NCBI RefSeq assembly: GCF_000621625.1
Contig: NZ_JHXV01000001.1
Location: forward strand, 124,001-188,000
DNA length: 64,000 nt
Source: Crocinitomix catalasitica ATCC 23190
Lineage (GTDB): Bacteria > Bacteroidota > Bacteroidia > Flavobacteriales_D > Crocinitomicaceae
Direction of reading: 5' to 3'
Both the position numbers and the translations under genes were made by a program. The notes under the pieces were generated by a model. That model was not told where the DNA came from. It ran no database searches and saw nothing but the letters and a program-made list of their open reading frames with translations. Below are positions 43,455 to 52,345 of the stretch, piece by piece. Position 1 is the first letter of the stretch, and every line of letters starts with the position of its first letter.

Positions 43455-43483
43455 TTGCGGATTCTCCTAAAGTGTTATATTTA
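43455..43483 (+). promoter_or_regulatory. candidate promoter of the LamG/T9SS protein gene
   Basis: TTG at 43455-43457 and TATATTTA at 43476-43483 with an 18-base spacer; a close relative of the TAnnTTTG box. Confidence 0.4.
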
Positions 43484-43516
43484 CTGACAAGACGACCAAT
43501 CTAAATTATTAATACT

Positions 43517-45163
43517 ATGAATTCAAAAGGGATAACTACGCTTGTGATTTTTTTATTATTTTCAATCGTAGCACTTGCTCAACCAGTTGGTTATGGCTAT
43601 GGGAAGTATATCTCTTTTCAAGATTCTTTAGTAGAAGGAGGTGTCGATTTTACTGACTTTACAATTCTAGTTAGTTTGGTTGATGACGACTTGCGAACAG
43701 TCGCTAATGGCGGTCATGTAGAATCTGCAAATGGATATGACATTTTATTCACTTTAGGAGATTGTGCAACGCAGTTAGATCATCAAATTGAAAGATATAA
43801 TCCTTTAACGGGCGAATTTATAGTTTGGGTAACATTGCCTGTTTTATATGCTGCTCAATTGACCAATATCCATATGTATTATGGGAATAGTGGTGTGGTT
43901 GCCGATCCTTCTACAACCGACGTTTGGGGCCCTAACTATGCTGCTGTTTGGCATATGAATCAGTCTCCTGATTTGGCTGCACCGCAATTAATTGATTATA
44001 CAGCCAATGTGAATGACGGAATAGCGAATGGTGGAATGGATGCTGCAGATTTAGTGGCAGGTAAAATTGGTTATGCGATTGACTTCGACGGGTCGAATGA
44101 TTTTTTTGATTGTGATGATTTACCATCAACAGACCCTATAGAAAGTATCACCTTCTCTGCTTGGATTAATAGTGATGCGTCAAATGGGCATATCATTAAT
44201 AAGGGGGGCGGATGGTCTGATGATGGTTACAGTATGTTTCATTTAAGTAATCAAATACGAATTGAATTACAGCGTTCAGGTGAAAAGGATATTGTTGATA
44301 ATAGTGCACCATCGAATGGTGAATGGCATCTTATTACAGTTGTTTATAATTATGATACAGGATTGATTCAATGTTATATTGATGGCGTTGTAAGTGGTAC
44401 AACAGGTTTGCATACTGGTCCTATGGGCAACCCTGCCGAACATTTAAATATTGGAAGAAAACAGAAAAATGCTTATTATTTTAATGGTCGAATTGATGAA
44501 GGACGCGTGATTCATGAATATAGAACAGGAGATTGGATCTTAACAGAATACAATAATCAAAACAATCCAAGTGATTTTTATGCCATTACTGCCGAATTTC
44601 TAGCAGGTACTTTATGTGATTTATTGCCTATTGAATTGTTGCATTTTAATGCTTTCTTATTTGATGAGAATAAAGTGCAAGTTGATTGGACAACTGCATC
44701 GGAGATTAATAATGATTTCTTCACTATCGAACGATCATTAGATACAGAAAACTGGGAAGAAATAGCCATTATTGATGGGGCAGGAAATTCGACAAGGAAA
44801 ATTGATTATCAGTATTTAGATCAGTTGGATTTAAGAGGAATCTTTTATTACCGATTAAAACAAACTGATTTTGATGGATCCTATTCTTATTCTGGAATTG
44901 AAACGATAGATTATCGATTAAATTCGAGCGATTCAAAACTGACCGTATATCCAAATCCCTCTAAAAACACGATTGTTGTAACGGGGTATAATGGTGTTTA
45001 TTTTGGAGGGCATGTATACAATACGCTTGGCCAAGAAGTGACAGGAAGAGTTTCGTTAATGACTTCTGAACCTTCAAAATTAATGCTAAATGTGGCGGCC
45101 TTATCGCCTGGATTTTATATTCTTGAAATTGGGGAGAAGCGATGTAAATTCCAAAAGTTATAA
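43517..45163 (+). CDS. T9SS-secreted protein with DUF2341 and LamG-like domains
   Basis: This 548-residue protein has a signal peptide (ends VALAQ), a DUF2341 domain (~30-135; YNPLTGEFIVWVTLPVL, IHMYYGNSG), a LamG/concanavalin-like domain (~155-320; FDGSNDFFDCDDLPST, WHLITVVYNYDTG, INIGRKQ-like step), a fibronectin-like segment (~375-455; VDWTTASEINNDFFTIERS) and a type A T9SS sorting domain (~475-548; LTVYPNPSKNTIVV, ending CKFQKL). It is exported through the outer membrane by T9SS and anchored or released. It may bind a glycan, but no enzyme motif is seen. Confidence 0.9.
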   Translation: MNSKGITTLVIFLLFSIVALAQPVGYGYGKYISFQDSLVEGGVDFTDFTILVSLVDDDLRTVANGGHVESANGYDILFTLGDCATQLDHQIERYNPLTGEFIVWVTLPVLYAAQLTNIHMYYGNSGVVADPSTTDVWGPNYAAVWHMNQSPDLAAPQLIDYTANVNDGIANGGMDAADLVAGKIGYAIDFDGSNDFFDCDDLPSTDPIESITFSAWINSDASNGHIINKGGGWSDDGYSMFHLSNQIRIELQRSGEKDIVDNSAPSNGEWHLITVVYNYDTGLIQCYIDGVVSGTTGLHTGPMGNPAEHLNIGRKQKNAYYFNGRIDEGRVIHEYRTGDWILTEYNNQNNPSDFYAITAEFLAGTLCDLLPIELLHFNAFLFDENKVQVDWTTASEINNDFFTIERSLDTENWEEIAIIDGAGNSTRKIDYQYLDQLDLRGIFYYRLKQTDFDGSYSYSGIETIDYRLNSSDSKLTVYPNPSKNTIVVTGYNGVYFGGHVYNTLGQEVTGRVSLMTSEPSKLMLNVAALSPGFYILEIGEKRCKFQKL

Positions 45164-45222
45164 AGGTTGTTATTTTTTATGTAACTGATTTATTGATCTA
45201 ACTTATATATAATTAAAAGCTT

Positions 45223-46125
45223 ATGAAAAATCTACTCATTCCAGTGTCAATCGGTTTATTCTTTTTATCAAGTTGTAAAAAAGATGAAATTCCTGAAGAT
45301 CCATTAGAAAGTAAACAAATAGAATTTTCATTAAAGTTTGATGAGACATTACCGCGCTTAGGTAATTTTGGTGAAGAAGTTGAAGTTGCAGCAGGCAATG
45401 CAGCACAACATCCTGAAATGGAAGAAGTGAGTGTGCATTATATTGAGTTTGCACCCAATGCAACGACGCCTTTAGGTGCTGGTCAAATCGTTTATAAAGG
45501 AACTGAAACGGAAGTGGGTGGTGCAGCAGCTGTAGATTTTGACAAAGCTCCTCGCTCTGGTGAAGATGAATTGTTTTTATCCGTTGACCTTACAAAATTG
45601 GCGCCCGGAACATATACTTGGTTACGTGTTTCTTTGACTTATCAAAAATATGTGATTCAATACCGTTATAATAATCCGCCTTATTTTGAAGATTTAATAC
45701 TAGACGGTACTTTGGCTTCTTTTGTTGGGTTTAATACTTATATAAAAAGTCATACAATTAAGGATTCTGTTCGCGTTGTGAATGCAAATAAAGCACAAGG
45801 ATATTGGGCTTTCGAAACGGGGTTAATATATGCAGGTGTACCTTATGGTTCTGTTAGTTCTGGTGATGGAGCTGGTGTGACTGTAGTGAATCCAATTAGC
45901 GGTACAAGTCCTGTTCCTCCAGGTTCATGTGTGGTTACAGGGGAGTTAAGAGAACCGCTCGTAATAACCGGAAATGAGACTGATAATGTTCAAGTGGTTT
46001 TAGCGTTTTCTATCAATAATTCATTCGAATGGGAAGAGGTTATTGAAGATGGTTTATTCGAACCAGGTGAAGGGGAACGAGTTGTTGATATGGGATTGAG
46101 AGGTTTGCATCCTTATGTGAAATAA
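45223..46125 (+). CDS. lipoprotein of unknown function
   Basis: This 300-residue protein has a lipoprotein signal (lipobox FLSSC, Cys17, then KKDEIPEDP). The mature part is beta-rich, with FSLKFDETLPRLGNFGEEV near the start, and a segment FLSVDLTKLAPGTYTWLRVS as in beta-sandwich modules. The C-terminal GLRGLHPYVK is preceded by an acidic stretch. I do not recognise the family. It lies between two T9SS-type genes on the same strand, 59 bases after one and 49 before the other. Confidence 0.7.
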   Translation: MKNLLIPVSIGLFFLSSCKKDEIPEDPLESKQIEFSLKFDETLPRLGNFGEEVEVAAGNAAQHPEMEEVSVHYIEFAPNATTPLGAGQIVYKGTETEVGGAAAVDFDKAPRSGEDELFLSVDLTKLAPGTYTWLRVSLTYQKYVIQYRYNNPPYFEDLILDGTLASFVGFNTYIKSHTIKDSVRVVNANKAQGYWAFETGLIYAGVPYGSVSSGDGAGVTVVNPISGTSPVPPGSCVVTGELREPLVITGNETDNVQVVLAFSINNSFEWEEVIEDGLFEPGEGERVVDMGLRGLHPYVK

Positions 46126-46174
46126 AATTTTGAACCATTCAAGTCTTTTATTGTACAGGATAAAAACATGAATT

Positions 46175-47095
46175 ATGATTTCTATTCCAACACCTTGTCA
46201 TGAGGATTTTACCAAAATGACTAAAACAGAACGTGGTGCATTTTGTCAAAAATGTCAGATTGATACTTACGATTTTAAGCAACTGTCTGCAAACGAAATT
46301 AAGTCCGTTTTACTCAAAGAAAAAGGAAATCATATTTGTGGTCAGTTGAATCAAAACCAAATAAGTGAATTGAATGCATCTTATTTAGTTTGGCGGAACA
46401 ATCGACCAAGAACTTTTCAGAGTAGATTTATATTCGCGCTTTTATTGGTTTTTGGTTTATCTCTATTTAGTTGTGAAAATGGAAATGCTCAAATGCTTGG
46501 CGAGATAGAGATCATTCAAGAATTGGGACGCATTGAAATCGATTCGACTTATATTAATGCACAGGTAATGAATGAGGACACCGTTAATTTAGTGGAGTAT
46601 TTGAAAGAAGGCCCGATAGATTCTGTTCCAAAAATTGAAGCTCCTCATCAGATCCTCTCAGGTGTTCCAGCTATTGTTCCAATTGAACCTGAACCAACGG
46701 TTTTTTTAGAGAGTGAAATAGAAATGAATATCGCTGGTGGAATGGTTGCTCCTGATAATTTTTATCATTATTTAGAGGATACATTGACAAGTTATACTTT
46801 GCCTACACTGAATGTAAAAGAATTAAGGCATTCTGCTGAAACGTTTGAGTTGTTTGTTAATCCTAATCCTGTTATTTCAGATGCTCAGCTTATTTTTTAT
46901 TTGGCAGAAGAAAAGATGATAGAAATAAATGTATTCAGCTTAACCGGAGCTTTTGTCAAAACACTTTACCAAGGTGAATTGATGCAGGGTGAGCAAGACA
47001 TATCCTTTAATTTGTCCGATTTATCTAAAGGGACATATATCATAGCTGTAAAATATGATGATAAAGTTGGTACAAAAACAATTCTCAAAAAATAA
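46175..47095 (+). CDS. Cys-motif membrane protein with a T9SS-like C-terminal domain
   Basis: This 306-residue protein has no N-terminal signal. Residues 1-60 form a small domain with four Cys (C8, C24, C27, C55; PCHEDFTKMTKTERGAFC and CQIDTYDF), a pattern repeated in many Bacteroidota proteins. A membrane span lies at ~84-99, ending in a lipobox-like LFSC. An acidic, Pro-rich region follows, and the end (~230-306; FELFVNPNPVISDAQLIFYL ... KGTYIIAVKYDDK) looks like a T9SS type A sorting domain. Topology should be N-in, C-out. Function unknown. Confidence 0.7.
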   Translation: MISIPTPCHEDFTKMTKTERGAFCQKCQIDTYDFKQLSANEIKSVLLKEKGNHICGQLNQNQISELNASYLVWRNNRPRTFQSRFIFALLLVFGLSLFSCENGNAQMLGEIEIIQELGRIEIDSTYINAQVMNEDTVNLVEYLKEGPIDSVPKIEAPHQILSGVPAIVPIEPEPTVFLESEIEMNIAGGMVAPDNFYHYLEDTLTSYTLPTLNVKELRHSAETFELFVNPNPVISDAQLIFYLAEEKMIEINVFSLTGAFVKTLYQGELMQGEQDISFNLSDLSKGTYIIAVKYDDKVGTKTILKK

Positions 47096-47096
47096 C

Positions 47097-48215
47097 TTAT
47101 TTTCTTCTCAGTTGCGTGAAATTCAGACCTAGACTTTTTTCAAAGAATCTTATTTGTTTAAGTTCAGCACTTGTTACAATACTTAAAGAAAGACCTGATT
47201 TACCACCACGTCCAGTTCTACCACTTCTATGAACGAAATATGCATCTTTTGCAGGCATCTCATAATGCACAACAAAACTTAAATTCTCAACATCAATTCC
47301 TCGCGCTGCAATATCAGTAGCGATAAGAATTTGAACTGTTTTATTTTTAAAAGCCCGCATTGCTTTTTCCCGATCTTTTTGCAATAAATCACCGTGAATA
47401 GGTGCTACATTAATTTTGCCTGCAATTAATTGATCGTTTAGTTTTTGTGCCGCTGCTTTCGTTTTACAAAAAATTATACCTCTATTCGTACCTTGACTGG
47501 CAATGAATTCTTTTAGAATGTATAGTTTTTCATGCCCTAAACAAATAAGGAATTGGTGGGTAACGTTTTTATTGATTTTATTCTTGTCTGCAGAAGTGAA
47601 TTTAATGGCTTCTGGAGAAAGGTAAGTATTTACAATTTGTTTGATGTCATCAGGAATAGTCGCTGAAAAAAGCCAGCGTCTGTCTACATTTCTTAATTGC
47701 ATCAGAATTTCTTCAAGTTCTTGCTTAAACCCCATGCTTAACATTTCATCCGCTTCATCTAAAACAATAGTATTAATTTGTTTTAAATCAACAGCGTCTC
47801 TTTTGATGAGGTCGATTAATCGACCGGGAGTTGCGACTAAGATATGTGTTGTGCGCTGAAGTGCTCTAATTTGTTCGTTGATATGTGCACCACCATAAAC
47901 ACATTCTGTAAATATTTTAGGTAGAAATTTACTGTATTTAAATAGTTGCTTCGCGATTTGTTGTCCAAGTTCTCTCGTAGGACACAGTATTAGCGCTTGT
48001 ATTTTAGTTTTTGACGGGTCTATTGCTTGCAGAATTGGCAGTCCATAAGCAGCAGTTTTACCTGTTCCTGTAGCCGCTTGACCGACTATGTCAACCGATT
48101 TGTTTAGTACAGCCGGAATTACCTTTTGTTGAATCTCAGATGGCTTTGTAATTTCTAAAGCCTTAAGACCTTTTACAAGCGCATTATTAATTCCTAATGA
48201 TTTGAAATCGTCCAT
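47097..48215 (-). CDS. DEAD-box RNA helicase
   Basis: Starting at ATG 48215 (MDDFKSLGINNALVKGL) the protein has 372 residues, the bare helicase core. The motifs are SEIQQKVIP (Q), ATGTGKT (I), PTRELGQQ (Ia), TPGRLIDLI (Ib), DEAD (II), SATIP (III), IATDIAARGID (V) and HRSGRTGRGG (VI). There is no long C-terminal RNA-binding tail. It unwinds short RNA duplexes in ribosome assembly or RNA decay. A TTG two codons upstream is an alternative start. Compare the second DEAD-box gene at 58889. Confidence 0.95.
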   Translation of the reverse strand: MDDFKSLGINNALVKGLKALEITKPSEIQQKVIPAVLNKSVDIVGQAATGTGKTAAYGLPILQAIDPSKTKIQALILCPTRELGQQIAKQLFKYSKFLPKIFTECVYGGAHINEQIRALQRTTHILVATPGRLIDLIKRDAVDLKQINTIVLDEADEMLSMGFKQELEEILMQLRNVDRRWLFSATIPDDIKQIVNTYLSPEAIKFTSADKNKINKNVTHQFLICLGHEKLYILKEFIASQGTNRGIIFCKTKAAAQKLNDQLIAGKINVAPIHGDLLQKDREKAMRAFKNKTVQILIATDIAARGIDVENLSFVVHYEMPAKDAYFVHRSGRTGRGGKSGLSLSIVTSAELKQIRFFEKSLGLNFTQLRRK

Positions 48216-48321
48216 AATCAATTACATTTGCAACAAAAGTACGGTTTAACCAACGATATTGACTCGCTTCTCGTTTGAATAATTAGAATTCATTGTACGA
48301 ATTAGCGTAAATAATAATTAT

Positions 48322-48849
48322 ATGAAGAGAATAACAATATTAATTTGCTTGAGTTTTCTGTTTTTTGGGTGTAAAAAAGTAGAGAAACTAACACAGTTCA
48401 ATATTGATTTTACGGAAGAAATTGAAATTTCTCCTTCATATCCGTTGAATCTTCCTTTTAACTTGATTACACCTAATGTTGAAACCAATTCAGAAGCTGA
48501 ATTTGCCGTAAATAACACGAGAAAAGATCTTGTTGAAGAGATAAAACTGCTAGAATTAAAATTAACTTTAAATGGACCATCCGAGGGGAATTTTAACTTT
48601 TTAGAATCAATAGAGCTTTTCTTAAATGCTGAAGATTTACCAGAAGTTAGAATAGCTTGGGCGCTAGAAATTGGCGATATGGCAGTTAAAGAATTGATAT
48701 TAGAGACTTCAGACAACGATTTGAAAGAATATATTAAAAAAGATAAATTCACATTACGTGTTAATACTGTAACTGACGAGGTTATTGATGAAAAACACTA
48801 TATCGAAATATATTCGAACTATTTTGTTGACGCTAAATTGATACAGTAA
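48322..48849 (+). CDS. lipoprotein of unknown function
   Basis: This 175-residue protein has lipobox LFFGC (Cys17) followed by KKVEKLTQFNIDFTEEIEI. The mature domain is a beta-sandwich-like mix with NNTRKDLVEEIKLLELKLTL, NFNFLESIELFLNAEDLPEV and a terminal strand ending FVDAKLIQ. This layout occurs in many Bacteroidota hypothetical lipoproteins. It is followed after 2 bases by the ywbE-like gene, so the two are co-transcribed. Confidence 0.7.
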   Translation: MKRITILICLSFLFFGCKKVEKLTQFNIDFTEEIEISPSYPLNLPFNLITPNVETNSEAEFAVNNTRKDLVEEIKLLELKLTLNGPSEGNFNFLESIELFLNAEDLPEVRIAWALEIGDMAVKELILETSDNDLKEYIKKDKFTLRVNTVTDEVIDEKHYIEIYSNYFVDAKLIQ

Positions 48850-48851
48850 TC

Positions 48852-49067
48852 ATGGAGATTTCAGAATTAGATGGCCGAAATAGGAATGATGTAGCATTGG
48901 ATCTTTATGTTGGAGTTGTTCTTAAGAAAGATCAAGTATCAGGAGAAATTACCGATGGTATTATTACCAAAATATTAACGAATTCCAAATTCCATCCCCA
49001 CGGAATAAAAGTGCAATTGGATACTGGTGAAGTGGGTCGCGTCAAAGTCATTTATGACGAAGATTAG
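48852..49067 (+). CDS. ywbE: YwbE family protein (DUF2196)
   Basis: This 71-residue cytoplasmic protein matches the YwbE family almost end to end: GRNRNDVALDLYVGVVLKKD, then TDGIITKILTNSKFHPHGIK and VQLDTGEVGRVKVI. The fold is probably a small beta-barrel; function is not established. It begins 2 bases after the lipoprotein gene stop. Confidence 0.9.
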   Translation: MEISELDGRNRNDVALDLYVGVVLKKDQVSGEITDGIITKILTNSKFHPHGIKVQLDTGEVGRVKVIYDED

Positions 49068-49243
49068 ATTTGTCTCAACATTTAAATTTCTTTAAGTTTT
49101 TTCGCGATTCGAATTACTGCGTCGCCATCGATTTTGTGAAATAATGACATTGAATTTTGCATTCGAGATCAAACAATTTAAAAATCAGCTGTTTTAGTAA
49201 GAAGATTTGGTATATTTACTGTCAAAAATTAAATTATTTTGTG

Positions 49244-49969
49244 ATGAAAACTGCTCTTCTTGTATTGATGTTATTAACTGGTGTTTTGGGATTTACGCAA
49301 AGTAGATGGGGATTTGGCTTAGATGGAGGAATTGCTAATTTATCATATAACCCAAGTGCGGAATATACAACTTATTCTCCTGGCTATTCTGGTCAATTAG
49401 AACTTTACTATGAGACGGATATTCAAAAAACATTTGGACTTATTGTTGGATTTAATGGTGTTTTAAATGCAAGTCAATTAATTTTTGAAAGAACAATAGC
49501 TCCGAAGCCGACTTCAGAAAATTACGATTATACTAAGGTTAATTCCAAATTTCTTTATGTTGGAATGCCTATACTTTGTGTATGGCATCACGATAAATTT
49601 TCAATTGCAGGAGGTGTAAATATTTCATATTTAGCAGGTGTTACAGAACGTGTTCATCAAAAATACAATTACCGTGTAGATACTATAATTACAGATTTTG
49701 ATAAACCTGTTTATGATAGAAGTGGTAGAAAAAATTATGATTTAATAGATTTTGGTGCCCGTTTAGATTTGAATTATTGGGTAAGTCCATTGTTATCTAT
49801 TTATTTAACTGCCTATCAAGGTCTAAATAATATTGATAATCTAAATGATGCGGAAAATATGAAATTTACTACCGCTAGAATTGGTGTCAAAATTAATCTA
49901 GTAAAAGATAAAAGACCGGAGCAATTGATTCCTGAAGAAGAGGTAGAAGAAATTGAAGAAGTAGAGTAG
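49244..49969 (+). CDS. outer-membrane beta-barrel protein
   Basis: The ATG at 49244 gives 241 residues with a signal peptide (MKTALLVLMLLTGVLGFTQS); a further upstream ATG at 49157 would place an unlikely 29 residues before it. The mature part is a chain of amphipathic strands (GLDGGIANLSYNP, GYSGQLELYYETD, FSIAGGVNISYLAG, ARIGVKINLV) as in PorT-like/outer-membrane beta-barrel domain proteins, followed by an unusual acidic tail EEEVEEIEEVE. A TATATTTA box lies at 49211. Its stop overlaps the cupin start by one base. Confidence 0.75.
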   Translation: MKTALLVLMLLTGVLGFTQSRWGFGLDGGIANLSYNPSAEYTTYSPGYSGQLELYYETDIQKTFGLIVGFNGVLNASQLIFERTIAPKPTSENYDYTKVNSKFLYVGMPILCVWHHDKFSIAGGVNISYLAGVTERVHQKYNYRVDTIITDFDKPVYDRSGRKNYDLIDFGARLDLNYWVSPLLSIYLTAYQGLNNIDNLNDAENMKFTTARIGVKINLVKDKRPEQLIPEEEVEEIEEVE

Positions 49970-50334
49970 TGGGTATAAAGCCAATTAATATTGCTCAGAA
50001 ATTCGACAAATTTTCGGACGTCTGGAGTCCTAAAATCGTCAGTGAATTAAACGGGCAATTTGTGAAGTTAGCTCGTTTGAAGGGGGAATTCGTTCGACAC
50101 CAGCATATTGATGAGGATGAATTGTTTTTTGTTATTGAAGGCGTATTAGAAATAGAATTTGATACAAATACAATCACATTAAACCCTGGTGAAATGGTAG
50201 TTATACCAAAAGGAGTTTATCATAAACCTATCGCTGAGCAGGAGGTTAAAGTGATGTTATTTGAACCTAAATCGACAATCAATACGGGTGATATTAACAG
50301 TGACCTTACCAAGGATCAATTAGATCGATTATAA
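49969..50334 (+). CDS. cupin-domain protein
   Basis: This 121-residue single-cupin protein starts at GTG in a TAGTG overlap with the preceding gene. Metal-ligand motif 1 is HQHIDEDELFFVIEG with His, His and Glu, motif 2 is PGEMVVIPKGVYHKP with His. The small cupin family has diverse sugar-isomerase, dioxygenase and sensor roles; none can be chosen here. Tight coupling to a beta-barrel gene is odd for a cytoplasmic cupin. A terminator follows. Confidence 0.88.
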   Translation: MGIKPINIAQKFDKFSDVWSPKIVSELNGQFVKLARLKGEFVRHQHIDEDELFFVIEGVLEIEFDTNTITLNPGEMVVIPKGVYHKPIAEQEVKVMLFEPKSTINTGDINSDLTKDQLDRL

Positions 50335-50339
50335 TATTT

Positions 50340-50366
50340 AACAGTTTTTTAGATAACTGTTATTTT
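50340..50366 (+). terminator. intrinsic terminator after the cupin gene
   Basis: AACAGTT (50340-50346) and AACTGTT (50355-50361) pair across an 8-base loop and are followed by ATTTTG. Confidence 0.6.
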
Positions 50367-50384
50367 GTAATGCTTTTGTTCGTT

Positions 50385-50401
50385 ACTAGTTAAAAACTAG
50401 T
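50385..50401. promoter_or_regulatory. perfect 7-base palindrome in the promoter region of the next gene
   Basis: ACTAGTT-AAA-AACTAGT lies 55 bases before the ATG at 50456 and directly before TATATTG. It could be an operator for a dimeric regulator; the location is the only support. Confidence 0.3.
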
Positions 50402-50455
50402 ATATTGTTTCTGTTCAATTTTGAAACATTATTATTTAATATTACTATTCTGGCT

Positions 50456-52258
50456 ATGAAACTTAGAAAGCATTTTATATGTCTAGTTGCGTATGCAATT
50501 CTCTTCAATTTTTCCCATAATATTTCTGCTCAAGTTGTAGGACCATATACAGGAATCGATTATGCAACTGATTATACCAATCCTATTGAAGGGCCAGCTT
50601 GTGGAAGTATTGCAGGTGTGAATGCGGCAATAGGAGATGCGGATTTTGCAAATGGTGCTGCGGATATACCGATAGGATGGCATTTCTCTGGCACTTGGTC
50701 AAGTGGGAGTACCTATTTTGACGGAATAGGAGATGAGTTATTATTGGTTTCTTTGCATACATATGATGAATCATGGAATGTCGCATTGCGATTGTCAGAT
50801 GGGACCACTACTTCCTACCGCTTATATGATTTAACTTTAGTAACATCAAATGCACTTGGTTCATTAGCTACATGTGGAGGTGTTGTATTAGGTTTCAATT
50901 ATGAACGGCCATCACAATTGGTTGATTTTGCGGATTATATTATTCCACCGGGTGAAGGTGTTATTGGTGTTGTTTTTGAACCACTATCGGATGGTGCTGG
51001 ACCGCCCGATCCACATGGCGTACTTGTCTTGGAAGGAACGCGTATTATTCCGCCTTGTGCTGATTTAGAAACATCTGTTTCTGCTACTGAAATTTGTGAA
51101 GGAGAATCAGTTGTTTTAAGTGCGTCTTCAACATTAGGTGGAACCGTTTCTTGGGATGGTGGAGTTGTTAGTGGAATAGCATTTGAGCCTCCTGTGGGAT
51201 CAACAACTTATACGGCAACCAGTGATGTTGAAGAAGATTGTGATTTTACAGTAACAATTATTGTGAATGAATTGCCAATTGTTACAGCTACTACAGATAA
51301 TAGAGAAATTTGTTTAGGACAAAGTTTTACATTGACAGGAGGTGGTGCAACAACGTATGAATGGGATAATAGTATTGAAGATGGAGAAGTTAATACTCCA
51401 ATTGCTGCTGGATCTACAATTTATACGGTAATTGGAACGGATGATAATGGTTGTGAAAGTATGGCTTCAATTACTGTGAATGTGCTTGATTGTCCAAAAA
51501 ATGTTCCAGGTTTTATTTATGATCCTATCGTTTGTATTGGGGATTGTGTTGAATTACAGGATACCAGCACGGGTCCTACGATATCTACATGGGAATGGGA
51601 ATTTAATGACGCTGTAGATCCAACAACCTCTGCTGAGCGGAGTCCTTTGATTTGTTTTGATACATTGGGTGTCTTTGATATTACGCTGACCATTACGAGT
51701 ACTTTTGGTGTGGAAGAAACGGTAACGCGATCGGTTACTGTTTATCCGTTGCCTGCTTTAAATACCGAATTGGATACGATAATTGATCTAGGTGGTACTG
51801 CAGATTTGATTGCAACAAGTATGATTGATGGCGAATATACATGGTCTCCTGAATACAATATTACCTGTAGTGATTGTCCAATAACAACGGCAAAACCTTC
51901 AGAGAGTACAACGTATAAAGTCGATTTTATAGATGTCAACGGTTGTCCTGCTTCAGATACAGTATTGGTACTTGTTAACTTTATTGAAGGTATTGGTGTA
52001 CCAACCGCATTTTCACCGAATGGAGATTATGAAAATGATGTCTTATTCGTTAAAGGGGAAGGATTGGCTTCAATGTATTTTGCGATTTATAATAGATATG
52101 GAGAATTAATTTTCGAAACTTCCGACCAAAATATAGGATGGGATGGAACCTACTTAAATCGTCCGCAGAATCCGGGTGTGTTTACTTGGATACTTCAATA
52201 TGAGTTCCTGACAGGGAAAAGAGGAAAACAAAAAGGAAATACTACTTTATTTAGATAA
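50456..52258 (+). CDS. T9SS type B secreted protein with PKD-like and CHU_C domains
   Basis: Starting at ATG 50456 (MKLRKHFICLVAYAILFNFS, signal peptide ending ISAQ) the protein has 600 residues. An N-terminal beta-rich domain (~30-200) is followed by Ig/PKD-like modules (~205-360 and ~365-445; SVSATEICEGESVVLSASS, then FIYDPIVCIGDCVELQDTST and TWEWEFND), and a gliding-motility-associated CHU_C/T9SS type B sorting domain (~515-600; VPTAFSPNGDYENDVLFV, NRYGELIFET, WDGTY). It should be exported by T9SS and attached to the surface. No enzyme motif seen; an adhesin-like role is likely. Confidence 0.88.
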   Translation: MKLRKHFICLVAYAILFNFSHNISAQVVGPYTGIDYATDYTNPIEGPACGSIAGVNAAIGDADFANGAADIPIGWHFSGTWSSGSTYFDGIGDELLLVSLHTYDESWNVALRLSDGTTTSYRLYDLTLVTSNALGSLATCGGVVLGFNYERPSQLVDFADYIIPPGEGVIGVVFEPLSDGAGPPDPHGVLVLEGTRIIPPCADLETSVSATEICEGESVVLSASSTLGGTVSWDGGVVSGIAFEPPVGSTTYTATSDVEEDCDFTVTIIVNELPIVTATTDNREICLGQSFTLTGGGATTYEWDNSIEDGEVNTPIAAGSTIYTVIGTDDNGCESMASITVNVLDCPKNVPGFIYDPIVCIGDCVELQDTSTGPTISTWEWEFNDAVDPTTSAERSPLICFDTLGVFDITLTITSTFGVEETVTRSVTVYPLPALNTELDTIIDLGGTADLIATSMIDGEYTWSPEYNITCSDCPITTAKPSESTTYKVDFIDVNGCPASDTVLVLVNFIEGIGVPTAFSPNGDYENDVLFVKGEGLASMYFAIYNRYGELIFETSDQNIGWDGTYLNRPQNPGVFTWILQYEFLTGKRGKQKGNTTLFR

Positions 52259-52286
52259 CTTAAATTCGAATAAAGTACCTATAAAC

Positions 52287-52320
52287 AAAAAAGGTTGACA
52301 AATATTTGTCAACCTTTTTT
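52287..52320. terminator. bidirectional terminator, perfect palindrome
   Basis: AAAAAAGGTTGACAAAT and ATTTGTCAACCTTTTTT are exact inverted copies of 17 bases each, giving a T run in either direction. It lies between the convergent T9SS gene and methyltransferase gene and can serve both. Confidence 0.9.
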
Positions 52321-52345
52321 GTTTAATGTTTTTAAAGATAAAGGA

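Noticed and set aside
48318-48752. 144-residue antisense frame across the lipoprotein gene at 48322
   Set aside because: The plus-strand frame has a lipobox and a co-transcribed ywbE gene; the antisense frame is Ser-rich without domain features.
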